In this document: positions 9,438-17,191 of the stretch, piece after piece
How positions within the stretch are numbered: the first letter of the stretch is position 1
Layout of the letters: every line of letters begins with the position of its first letter
Source of the DNA: an uncultured Alphaproteobacteria bacterium
Lineage (GTDB): Bacteria; Pseudomonadota; Alphaproteobacteria; Rickettsiales; UBA1997
Assembly (NCBI GenBank): GCA_949288805.1
Contig: CASELL010000011.1
Coordinates: 1-40,887 of the forward strand
Direction: 5' to 3'
DNA: 40,887 bases
Notes under the pieces: model-generated
The model's database searches: none
The model's input: the letters and a program-made list of their open reading frames with translations, nothing else
Told to the model about the DNA's origin: nothing
Program-made: the position numbers and the translations under genes

Positions 9438-10402
9438 TGGAAAATAAAACAATAGGTGGTATTGCTTTTAGTACTCCTACTGGTAAGCGAGCTCCAGCAT
9501 GGAGTAGCAGAGAAAAATTTTCTCCTTCAACCTATAATACCAAAAAATCAGGGGTATTAGGTGGTTTTATAGAAACGGAATTAGTTAAGGATTTTGATAA
9601 TGATTGTTTTATTATAAAAATTAATAAATCTGACGGTTCTGAGATAGCATCAACAAAGATAAGAAAAAGTACTGGTGAAATACTTGAAATACAACCAAAA
9701 AATAAAGATGATAGATTAGAAATATTTGAAAAAATTTTTAGTAAAAATATGTTGGATTTTTCCAAAAGTTGTGGAATGTTGCCATTAGATTTAGTTTTAT
9801 GTTTATCTCTATTATATGGAGATGATAAAGATTTAAGATTATTTTTTCAACAAATTTATGCTGTTGGAGTTAATGATATTGATTCTTACAAAAGAATTTA
9901 TAATTCTATAAATAATGGTATTATTATAAATGTTTTAGGTACACCAAGAGAAAGTGGACATATTGATGTTGTAGTAAAACTTGATAATAATAATTTTAGA
10001 ATTTTTGATACAGCATGGAATAGTCCAATATTTATTGGTTATTTTTATGATATTGCAGATAGTTTATCAAATGGTAGTTTTGAGAAAGATAAAGAAAAAA
10101 TATTATTAATTAAAGAAAGCCCTTTTCAGGGGGAAATGTCCTGTTTTTTAATGATTTTTTCATTTTTAGAGATATGTGAAGAAAGACTAGATTTTCTTGC
10201 AAACATTGAAAAGTACTTTGAAAATACTGTTGGACGCTTTATGGTTTTACAGCAATTATTAGCTTTAATTAGTGACGATAAAAATATCTTAGAATTAGAA
10301 ATAAAAAAAGACAATGAAAATATTAAGATTTCTAAAATTTCCAGTAAATTTATTCTTGAAAAAAAAGAAATTAATGAGGATTTTTTTGTACATATGAAAT
10401 GA
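9437..10402 (+). CDS. CE-clan-like cysteine protease domain, first half of a TGA-split frame
   Basis: 321 residues ending at TGA 10400-10402. Putative catalytic residues: His175 (SGHIDVVVKL), Asp191 (FRIFDTAW) and Cys236 in PFQGEMSCFLM, with Gln231 four residues before the usual spacing. The H-D gap of 16 suits the CE clan; Q-x4-C rather than Q-x5-C makes this copy divergent. The N-terminal 60 residues may be a fused partner-like segment. Beyond the TGA the same frame stays open and reaches a second protease domain, so the native product may be about 660 residues. No TGG-for-TGA recoding is supported, since TGA ends other genes here. Confidence 0.65.
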   Translation: MENKTIGGIAFSTPTGKRAPAWSSREKFSPSTYNTKKSGVLGGFIETELVKDFDNDCFIIKINKSDGSEIASTKIRKSTGEILEIQPKNKDDRLEIFEKIFSKNMLDFSKSCGMLPLDLVLCLSLLYGDDKDLRLFFQQIYAVGVNDIDSYKRIYNSINNGIIINVLGTPRESGHIDVVVKLDNNNFRIFDTAWNSPIFIGYFYDIADSLSNGSFEKDKEKILLIKESPFQGEMSCFLMIFSFLEICEERLDFLANIEKYFENTVGRFMVLQQLLALISDDKNILELEIKKDNENIKISKISSKFILEKKEINEDFFVHMK

Positions 10403-10459
10403 TTCAATAAATATATACCTTTAGATGATCTGATTAACATACAAACTGTAAGAAATTTA

Positions 10460-11416
10460 TTGAATGGTTTAAATAGTGAAAAAGAAAGTATAGAATATGA
10501 AAAACCAAGTTTTATATCAAAAACACAGGGGAAAATAAGTAAAAAATATACCGAAGATAATGAATATGCTGATGACGAAAAATATTTTCAAAAACTGTTA
10601 AATAAATATCTCAGAATTTTGTGTTCTGGATTGAACAAAGATGATTATTATTTTAGTATAGAAGAGCAAAATGAGTTAATCACAGATTTTATTGATACAA
10701 CAGTTTTGACGAGACTAAATAATAATAATAATATAATATTTGGCTACAGAGAAAAAATTAGAGATTTAATACCAGAATTTGATACAAATATTGAAGGAGG
10801 AAGTCCTGTAAATTTTATATATACATTAGGAACAGAACATAATAAAAGTGCCGATGCCGGTAACCACTATGTAGCAGCTCAAGTATTTATAAACCCAGAA
10901 ACTAATAAACTGACAGTATTACACTATGACGCCTTACGTGGAGAATTAGATCAAGAATTTGTCAATTATATACATTCAAATTTCGATATGGATAATGTTG
11001 ATATTATCAATATACCACTAACACAAAGTCTTAGACAAACATCTAATAATACTTGCGGATTATATGCACTAACTGCATTAAGGGATGGAGGTGTTTTAGA
11101 TAAAAAAAGAAAAGAACTTACTTCAGCACGTGAAACTACACAACAACAAGCACAACAAATCAGAGAAACTATAGAAAATGAATATAGTTTACCAAAACAG
11201 AGAAGAGAGTTGGAAAAATTGATAGATAAAGAAAAAAAAAGCAAACAAAATGCTAAAATAGATACCAAATCTTTTTTAAAAAAAGAAATTGATAAAAAGA
11301 AAACACAAATAAGAAAAAAAGAAAGAGAAATAAAGCAAGAAGTAATAGAAGGTAATTCTTGGAAAGAAAAAGAAAATATTAAAAGAAACAAAGCATTAAA
11401 AACACATGAATTATAG
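10460..11416 (+). CDS. Ulp1-like (C48) cysteine protease, second half of a TGA-split frame
   Basis: 318 residues counted from a TTG. Classic CE-clan residues: His136 (GNHYVAAQVF), Asp157 (LHYDALRG), Gln193-x5-Cys199 (RQTSNNTCGLYALTAL). The C-terminal 100 residues are a highly charged coiled coil (Lys/Glu/Gln rich). The frame is continuous with the upstream gene: codons 10403-10459 (FNKYIPLDDLINIQTVRNL) are open, and only TGA 10400-10402 separates them. There is no convincing ribosome site and no ATG before the catalytic domain. It is therefore either the 3' half of a gene killed by a nonsense mutation or is made by readthrough or a weak TTG start. C48-like fold fairly sure. Confidence 0.7.
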   Translation: MNGLNSEKESIEYEKPSFISKTQGKISKKYTEDNEYADDEKYFQKLLNKYLRILCSGLNKDDYYFSIEEQNELITDFIDTTVLTRLNNNNNIIFGYREKIRDLIPEFDTNIEGGSPVNFIYTLGTEHNKSADAGNHYVAAQVFINPETNKLTVLHYDALRGELDQEFVNYIHSNFDMDNVDIINIPLTQSLRQTSNNTCGLYALTALRDGGVLDKKRKELTSARETTQQQAQQIRETIENEYSLPKQRRELEKLIDKEKKSKQNAKIDTKSFLKKEIDKKKTQIRKKEREIKQEVIEGNSWKEKENIKRNKALKTHEL

Positions 11417-11778
11417 ATTTATTTTTTAATTTTATTAATTCATAAATATAATTACTATTTTTAATATACTTTGATAATTCGCAAACTATTGTCAGCTAGG
11501 CACATAACAGTTCTATTCGGGGCACAATTTTAAAATTTTTTTAAATAGATTAAAGTGTTATCTAAAAAGTATAATTTTGCCGCTCTTATTAGTCTGTTTG
11601 ATATATTGACATGATACAAGTGTATTTTAGATATTTAATACAACATTTTTTATAGTTCTTTATAACATTTTAGTTTATATATGTATCTAATTCCATAATA
11701 AACTAAAAATTTAAAAAATCAACTCTTAATATTTTGAAACTCGAATATATAATATAGTAAAATCAGACTATACCCTAT

Positions 11779-11875
11779 TTTTACAAATTAGAAACTGTAA
11801 AATCTAAATTAAAATACTTGACAATTTTACACTTTTATTTTATTGTAAAGTAAGTTCTTAAATATTATTTTTACA
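11779..11875. promoter_or_regulatory. Candidate res/operator region of the serine resolvase
   Basis: TTTTACA...TGTAAAA forms an inverted repeat at 11779-11802 (7-bp arms, 10-base spacer). A second pair, TTTTACA / TGTAAAG, lies at 11825-11850, and a lone TTTTACA at 11869-11875 just before the resolvase ATG. Resolvases bind two or three 24-34 bp inverted-repeat sites next to their own gene, so spacing and place fit. Not proven. Confidence 0.4.
11818..11846 (+). promoter_or_regulatory. Promoter of the serine resolvase gene
   Basis: TTGACA (11818-11823), 17-base spacer, TATTGT (11841-11846). It lies inside the second inverted TTTTACA pair, so bound resolvase would repress its own gene. Confidence 0.55.
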
Positions 11876-11879
11876 AAAT

Positions 11880-12434
11880 ATGATTTTTAATTATATAAGA
11901 GTATCTACATTAGATCAAAATACAGAAAGACAATTAATAAATGTTCCTTGTGATAGAGAATTTAAAGATATGATGTCTGGTAAAGACAGAGAAAGACCTC
12001 AATTACAATTGTTATTATCAATCATTAGAAGTGGTGATATTATTAATGTTCATTCTATGGATAGATTAGCAAGAAATGTGAAGGACTTAATAAACATAGT
12101 AGAAGAAATAATTAATAAAGAATGTAAGATAATATTTCATAAAGAAAACTTAACTTTTGAAAGTGGTAAAAATGATCCATATCAAAAGTTAATGATGACA
12201 GTATTAGGAGCAGTAGCAGAATTAGAAAGAAGTTTAATATTAGAAAGACAAAAAGAAGGAATATCATTAGCTAAACAAAAAGGTAAATACAAAGGTGGAA
12301 AGAATAAATTATCAAAAGAACAGGCAGAAGAATTAAAAGATATGTATAATAATAAAAAACTATCTATAACATCAATAGCAAAACATTTTAATATTAGTAG
12401 ACCTAGTGTGTATAAATATATAAATAATTTTTAA
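11880..12434 (+). CDS. Serine recombinase of the resolvase/invertase family
   Basis: 184 residues, normal family length. N-terminal catalytic domain: YIRVST with nucleophile Ser9, then MDRLARN with the conserved arginines near residue 62, and GAVAELERSLILERQ at the start of the long E helix. The C terminus is a helix-turn-helix (SITSIAKHFNISRPSVYKYI). Such enzymes resolve plasmid or transposon co-integrates or invert DNA. Next to ParA and Rep it most likely served as a plasmid multimer or co-integrate resolvase. The protein looks intact. Confidence 0.88.
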   Translation: MIFNYIRVSTLDQNTERQLINVPCDREFKDMMSGKDRERPQLQLLLSIIRSGDIINVHSMDRLARNVKDLINIVEEIINKECKIIFHKENLTFESGKNDPYQKLMMTVLGAVAELERSLILERQKEGISLAKQKGKYKGGKNKLSKEQAEELKDMYNNKKLSITSIAKHFNISRPSVYKYINNF

Positions 12435-12446
12435 AATAAAATATAC

Positions 12447-12475
12447 TTGACTTTTTTGAAGTTATGTTTTATAAT
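12447..12475 (+). promoter_or_regulatory. Strong promoter facing the 3' end of the Abi gene
   Basis: TTGACT (12447-12452), exactly 17 bases, then consensus TATAAT (12470-12475). No ORF follows on this strand; a compact hairpin-rich RNA with a terminator does. Confidence 0.7.
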
Positions 12476-12481
12476 TAGAAT

Positions 12482-12553
12482 GTATATCCGGAGTGCCGGA
12501 GTGAAGTTTATTTTTTTAGTGTAAACTATTTTAATAAATCCCCGGATTTTTTT
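12482..12553 (+). ncRNA. Small RNA candidate, antisense to the abi 3' end
   Basis: A consensus promoter ends seven bases upstream. The predicted RNA is about 72 nt. It begins with a tandem octamer CCGGAGTG CCGGAGTG (12488-12503), has an inner stem AGTTTA/TAAACT (12505-12527), and closes with ATCCGG (12486-12491) pairing to CCGGAT (12542-12547), followed by seven T, which reads as a Rho-independent terminator. Its last 28 bases are antisense to the end of the HEPN Abi gene. It could be an antitoxin RNA, an antisense regulator or a replicon copy-control RNA. The promoter and terminator are seen; the role is inferred. Confidence 0.5.
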
Positions 12554-13217
12554 ATTTCTTCATATAATATTCTAAAATTTGAAAATTTCTCTATATAATC
12601 ACATATTTCTTGATTTGATAATAAGTATATTGTACTTATTATATTATTATATTTTTCTTCTAATTTTCTATCAAATATAATAGGTTCATAATGAAATATT
12701 CTATTTCTTAATTCTCTTGTTGTATCAACATTTTTATATAATTCTTTTCTATCAAAATCATTAAAAGCTAATTTTAAGTAAGGATTCCATATTTTAAGTT
12801 CATAATTTTTATACAAAAGATAAGTCCAAAATTCAAATGGTAGATTTGATACTATATCACTATTAGTTGGAATATAATTATTAATTTTTAATCTTTTTTT
12901 ATTTTGTATAACTTCTTTTTTGCTTTGTTAATTTTATCTAAAACCTTACTGTCTTTTATTTTATTGCCACTAATCATAACTTTTTCATTATCAAACCAAT
13001 AATCTCCCAACTCTTTTTTTAATTTATCATTACATGTATTTCTTAAAAATATTTCAAAATAACTTAATGGTGTATATAATGATTCACTAAGTTTTAAATT
13101 AAGATTATATAATTCTATAGATTTATTTATATCATTATTAGTAAATAATAAATATTTTTCTAATCTATTTTTACTTAATAAATTAATTAATAGTTCATTA
13201 TCTGTTTCTTGTTCCAT
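12526..13217 (-). pseudogene. Abi-family HEPN protein with a -1 frameshift at an A7 run
   Basis: Two frames join into one Abi-like (Abi_2/AbiD-F type) protein of about 230 residues. The first, 12888-13217, has LSKNRLEKYL, SIELYNLNLKLSESLYTPLS, FEIFLRNTCNDKL and GDYWFD, all typical of the family N terminus. The second continues with LPFEFWTYLLYKNYELKIW and the HEPN RNase motif R-x4-H (LRNRIFHYEP). The break sits at A7 (12894-12900): -1 slippage on A-AAA-AAA gives KKRLKINNYI and restores the fusion. Family members cause abortive infection and cleave RNA. Could be dead, rescued by slippage, or an assembly undercall. Confidence 0.75.
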
Positions 13218-13317
13218 ATTTTATTATTTTAATGATATTAATAATTAGTTACATAATAAAATATAAATTTTCTATTGTCTATATAATTTTACTTAATTGT
13301 TTGTTTATTTAATTATT

Positions 13318-14911
13318 CTATTTTTTAATATAAACAATTTCTACATCTTTTATATTATCAAAAACATCACTAACTAACTGTTTTATTCCTTTTTTATACC
13401 AAATTTTATTACCATCTTCATCTTTCTTTTGAATACCATTAAAATAGTCTTTTTTTATTGTATCAATTATAAATTTATTATTACAAGATAATATTAATTT
13501 ATTATCTTGTATAAATTCAAAATTAAGATTAGATAACCAACTAGAATATATCTGTTCTCCAAAATATTCTATAAAATTTTTAACTATTTTTTATACTCTT
13601 TATTCTCTGGTAAAGTTATTTCTTTTTCTGGTTTTGTTGGTTTTTCATTGTTAAATAATGATCTATTATTATACCAATCATTCTTAATACTAGATGTAAT
13701 AATAGCCATTACATTACATTTCTTATTATTATCTAATTCTTTGTTAATATAATCTATTGATAATAATATATTATTTTTTATATCTTCTAATGATATGTTT
13801 TTATAACTAAATATTTTATTTATATCTTTATTTGATATATTATAAGGTTTTAATATCTCTTCTTTTTCTTTTCTTAATTTTAATATATCTTCACTTTCTT
13901 GTTGTTTAATATTGTTAAGATTATTTTCTATTTCTTTACTATTATCTAATACAATAATATCCTCATTCAAAACTATACCATTAAGTTTTAAATCATCAAA
14001 AAAAGAATGAGAAACATATATATAAAATTTTACATCTTCTATTCTATTACTTTTATCTTTACTAAATATTTTTTCCATTTCATACCTATCAATAGAACCA
14101 ACAGATATCATTTCAGCAAGGCATTTTTGAACTTGTGCTAAATTTAATCTTATTGATTCATACATAGTCATACCACTATCTCTTATAATAGTAGATAATA
14201 ATATATTATATGGCAATTCAATTTTTTTTGTTAAGAACATATTGATATTCTTTTATGTAACCATCTAGAAGCAAACTTTTTATAACTCATACACTGTTCA
14301 TAATTTAATACTCTCCAACTCTTATTTTTAACACCATCGGAAACCAAACTATTGAATCTTACGAAATAAAATACTTTTTTACTATATTCACTTTGTTTTT
14401 CTTCATCAATGATTTTATCTAAATCATTAATATTAAATTCATTGTTATCTACTACTCCAAACGTTTCAAACATATTAGAAGAAAATTTTACATTATTAGA
14501 TGATGAAGTTTTTATTTCTATATTGGTTTTTGAAAGAATTTCCAATGATTCGATAATTTCACCATATTTATATGGATGTCTTACTTTTTTTAGTTCCTTC
14601 CAAAGCTCATATAATGTAAATCTAACTGTTAACCTATTATCCAAAAATTCATTTCTGTTTGGATTTGTAGCAAACTTTCTCAAAACATCTTCTATTATTT
14701 CTTCTCTTTGAGAGGGATAAAATGCCTTAGTAGAGCCATCTTTCTGTTCAATCAAAGCTGGAGATATCTTTAATGTCATATTTTGTTTTTTAAAAACAAA
14801 ATCTCTTTTTAAAATATCTAGACATTTACCATCTTTTCTTATTTTTTCTAAGTCCCCATGATAGTATTTAGGAGTGATATCATACAAATCTACAGTAGTA
14901 GAGTTATACAT
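13318..14911 (-). pseudogene. Plasmid replication initiator (RepA-like) broken by two frame changes
   Basis: Three consecutive frames read as one protein. 14231-14911: winged-helix-like Rep region ending SRWLHKRIS. 13584-14240: continues with LPYNILLSTIIRDSGMTMYE and a second winged-helix segment. 13318-13591 (no start of its own): YFGEQIYSSWLSNLNFEF resembles a DnaA N-terminal (DnaA_N-like) domain. The first junction lacks one base near 14235; the second is at A6 (13587-13592), where one more A would give EYKKIVKNFIEYF. Initiators with a Rep core and DnaA_N-like tail occur on Rickettsiales plasmids (from memory). Together with ParA it shows plasmid ancestry; as written it is not functional. 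Confidence 0.65.
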
Positions 14912-15036
14912 TCAATATTTAAAAACACCATTGTTTACAACGAATTTTTAACTTTTTTATAAAAAAGTAATTAATTGATAGCAATTAAAATTTATTGAAA
15001 AATCAAGCATTTATTTTTTAAAGATTTTACACTTGG

Positions 15037-15059
15037 CACAGTTTTTGTCACAGTTTTTG
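15037..15059. repeat. Tandem CACAGTTTTTG repeat across the integrase stop codon
   Basis: CACAGTTTTTG at 15037-15047 and 15049-15059, one base apart, overlapping the last codons and stop of the integrase gene. It marks the likely phage-flank border and may be part of attL or an integrase arm site. Confidence 0.4.
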
Positions 15060-16115
15060 CTCCAACATTTCCGCAAAAAAACTTTGTTTATCAAACTTAG
15101 CATAAATTTTTCTTGTTAAATTAATATCACTATGTCCCAACAATTCACTTATGATCTCTATTCTTTTAGGCTTTATCTTCTCACCTTTATAATTAAGGCC
15201 TTGCAGCAGAAGACTTGCTCCAGTATGTCTAAATATATGAAATCCAAACTGTTTTAAATTTGCTTTCTTTATGGTAGTGTTCAATGTTCTTTTTGGTGTT
15301 GTTTTATAAACATCACCTTTTGAAGTTGTAAATATATAAATAGAGTTTGGCTTATCTACTTTATTTTTTAGTATCTGTTCTAATGCTTCTTTTGACAATG
15401 GTATATATCTTTCTTTTTTATTTTTTGTAATTTCTTTTCTAATTCTAATATATTGTATATTTGTTCTTTGATCTGTTGCTATATCGGTGAATTGTATTTT
15501 TAAAGCTTCATTAATTCTCATACAAGTTTCCAATAAGAATATAATTAATCTTTTTAAATCTTCACTTGAATTATTTAATAGTTTATCTATTTCTTCCAAT
15601 GTCAAGATTCTATCTCTTATGTTATAGTCTTTTAATTCTTTTTTAAACTTAAAAGACATAAAAGGATTATTATTAACAAGTTCGTTCTCTATTGCGAAAT
15701 TATAAATATTTTGTAAAAGTGAGAGTTCTTTTCTAATAAAGCCATCATTTACATTTTGTAATTTTCTATAATTTATGTATTCGTTCAAGTCTATTTTTCT
15801 TATATTATTCAAATCTTTATTATTAAAATATTTAAAAAGATTTCTTAGAAGTAATTTATACAAAATAAATGTTTTATCTCTAATAGTTCTTTTTTTATTT
15901 TCTAAAAATCTTATAACTACATCATCAAAAATACTACTATAATTTTTAGTTATAGTAGTTACCAATTTATTTCTAATTAATCTTAAAAAATTTTCTTTTA
16001 CCTCTACTGCTTCCCGAAAAGAATTTGTTCCAGTTGATTTCCTGATTCTTTTACCATCAATGGTGATGTCAAAGTAGTATTTATTGCCTCGTTTATACAA
16101 TTGTTCCTCTCGCAT
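15048..16115 (-). CDS. int: Tyrosine-recombinase integrase of the prophage
   Basis: 355 residues, full length. N-terminal arm-binding beta domain (YKRGNKYYFDITIDGKRIRK), SAM-like core-binding domain (about 70-165), then the catalytic domain with Arg200 (ETCMRINEAL), His293-x-x-Arg296 (FHIFRHTGAS), His328 (LLGHSD) and nucleophile Tyr338 (KIYAKF). It catalyses site-specific integration and excision. It is the last gene of the leftward early operon, so the left prophage end should lie just below 15.0 kb. Its start overlaps the excisionase-like gene by 112 bases. Confidence 0.93.
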   Translation of the reverse strand: MREEQLYKRGNKYYFDITIDGKRIRKSTGTNSFREAVEVKENFLRLIRNKLVTTITKNYSSIFDDVVIRFLENKKRTIRDKTFILYKLLLRNLFKYFNNKDLNNIRKIDLNEYINYRKLQNVNDGFIRKELSLLQNIYNFAIENELVNNNPFMSFKFKKELKDYNIRDRILTLEEIDKLLNNSSEDLKRLIIFLLETCMRINEALKIQFTDIATDQRTNIQYIRIRKEITKNKKERYIPLSKEALEQILKNKVDKPNSIYIFTTSKGDVYKTTPKRTLNTTIKKANLKQFGFHIFRHTGASLLLQGLNYKGEKIKPKRIEIISELLGHSDINLTRKIYAKFDKQSFFAEMLEQKL

Positions 16116-16303
16116 ATTTCATTACCTTTAATGTTATTAATAAACACATCAAAATCTAATACTCCATAAAGTCTTAATTCTGGATTAAATACAACATTGT
16201 TATCTCCTTTAACTTTCATTTTTCTCAAAAGTTCCATCGAAAAACTCCTTGATCTTCCAAGAAATTTTTGTATTTCTTTAACTTTAATTAATTTTTCATT
16301 CAT
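16004..16303 (-). CDS. Small HTH protein, probable excisionase/DNA-binding protein
   Basis: 99 residues. AAGGAG precedes the ATG. The N-terminal 45 residues (LIKVKEIQKFLGRSRSFSME) look like a winged/MerR-type helix-turn-helix used by excisionases. The last 37 residues are encoded inside the integrase start region in another frame. Position directly before int supports an Xis role. Confidence 0.55.
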   Translation of the reverse strand: MNEKLIKVKEIQKFLGRSRSFSMELLRKMKVKGDNNVVFNPELRLYGVLDFDVFINNIKGNEICERNNCINEAINTTLTSPLMVKESGNQLEQILFGKQ

Positions 16304-16304
16304 A

Positions 16305-16721
16305 TTACTCCTTATAATTATTTAATAAACTTTCTAAATCATAACTATCAATATAACAATCAGTTATATTATTATCTATTCCAAACTCCAATATATTATT
16401 GATAATATTTGTCATATCTTGTTTTGTAGTGTTGCTTGTGTTCGCTATTGATTTGGCAAGTTTAACATTGTTAATTTCCTGATAATGTCCTGATTTTATT
16501 AAAAAATAATTCTTTACTTCTTCGTCTGTAAAGTTATTACCTTTTTCATTCATCCATAACTTAACTATTCTAATTAACATCCAAAAAGAACGAAGTTGTT
16601 GATTAGTTTTATTTTTATAAAGTTTTTCAACTTCTATTGTTATGGGTTCTTTTAGATTATAATTATTTAGTTTTGTTATATAATCTTTTAGTTGCTCTTG
16701 TGTTTTAATTATTTTTTTCAT
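16305..16721 (-). CDS. Early-region phage protein, weakly NinB-like
   Basis: 138 residues. The segment NKTNQQLRSFWMLIRIVKLW followed by FTDEEVKNYFLIKSG recalls NinB and related recombination-accessory proteins, which share an Arg/Gln-rich strand and an aromatic helix at this place. Its stop codon lies inside the ribosome site of the next gene, so the genes are coupled. The family link is weak; a hypothetical early protein is the safe reading. Confidence 0.45.
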   Translation of the reverse strand: MKKIIKTQEQLKDYITKLNNYNLKEPITIEVEKLYKNKTNQQLRSFWMLIRIVKLWMNEKGNNFTDEEVKNYFLIKSGHYQEINNVKLAKSIANTSNTTKQDMTNIINNILEFGIDNNITDCYIDSYDLESLLNNYKE

Positions 16722-16734
16722 AACTGATCTAAAT

Positions 16735-16764
16735 TAAAAAACCATTACTCGTTAAGTAATGGTT
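16735..16764 (-). terminator. Rho-independent terminator of the BrnT-like cassette
   Basis: Perfect 10-bp arms AACCATTACT / AGTAATGGTT around a 5-base loop, followed on the minus strand by six T. It closes the toxin-antitoxin unit before the next early gene. Confidence 0.8.
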
Positions 16765-16790
16765 GGTTGGTAAAAATTAATAATTAGTAA

Positions 16791-17183
16791 TTATAAATTG
16801 ATTTTTATTTTTCCATCTACATATTGTTTTAATATGACGTTTATTAATGTTTGATAATTCATTCCTGATTCATTTGCTTTCTGCTTTAGAGTATCTATCA
16901 CATTAATATTAATATTCATTGTTATTGGTTTTTTCTGTTCTGTTTTAATAAAAGTAGATTTTTTGAGTTTATTTTCTTCTTTAATTCTTTTTTTAAAATC
17001 TTCTTCTGTTTCATCCTTGAAATCTTCAACTTTCATATTTCGCCAATTTTTAATCATTTGTATTTCTTCTTTATCTATTGTACCTTCTGCTTCTAAACTA
17101 TTAGCTGCTTCTTGCCAATAATCATATTGTTCTTTTGCAGTTAATGGATGATTAAAAAAATTTTTTAAATCTTTTATGCTCAT
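16791..17183 (-). CDS. Ribbon-helix-helix antitoxin (BrnA-like)
   Basis: 130 residues. The C-terminal 45 residues form a ribbon-helix-helix (MNININVIDTLKQKANESGM, then NYQTLINVILKQYV). The upstream part is a charged linker able to cover a toxin. It follows the toxin gene by 8 bases, the toxin-first order known for BrnT/BrnA and CopG-type partners. It should repress the shared promoter and neutralise the toxin. Confidence 0.7.
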   Translation of the reverse strand: MSIKDLKNFFNHPLTAKEQYDYWQEAANSLEAEGTIDKEEIQMIKNWRNMKVEDFKDETEEDFKKRIKEENKLKKSTFIKTEQKKPITMNININVIDTLKQKANESGMNYQTLINVILKQYVDGKIKINL

Positions 17184-17191
17184 AATAACCC

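Larger units (their letters stand above)
11417..11878. other. Intergenic region with resolvase promoter and inverted TTTTACA motifs
   Basis: No gene seen in 460 bases. The right 100 bases hold paired TTTTACA/TGTAAAA motifs and a promoter (listed separately). The left part has a few less AT-rich stretches (11480-11530, 11578-11600) with no recognisable content. Confidence 0.5.

Noticed and set aside
10400-10402. TGA as a Trp codon throughout the genome
   Set aside because: TGA ends terL, cro, the Doc antitoxin, the giant ejection protein and the tail protein at family-appropriate places, and TGG is used for Trp.
10966-11391. 141-codon minus-strand frame
   Set aside because: Shadow of the charged coiled coil of the second protease domain; the apparent hydrophobicity is the complement of Lys/Glu codons.
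11417-11700. tRNA or other stable RNA in the resolvase upstream region
   Set aside because: The less AT-rich patches do not fold into a cloverleaf by eye and lack a T-loop consensus.
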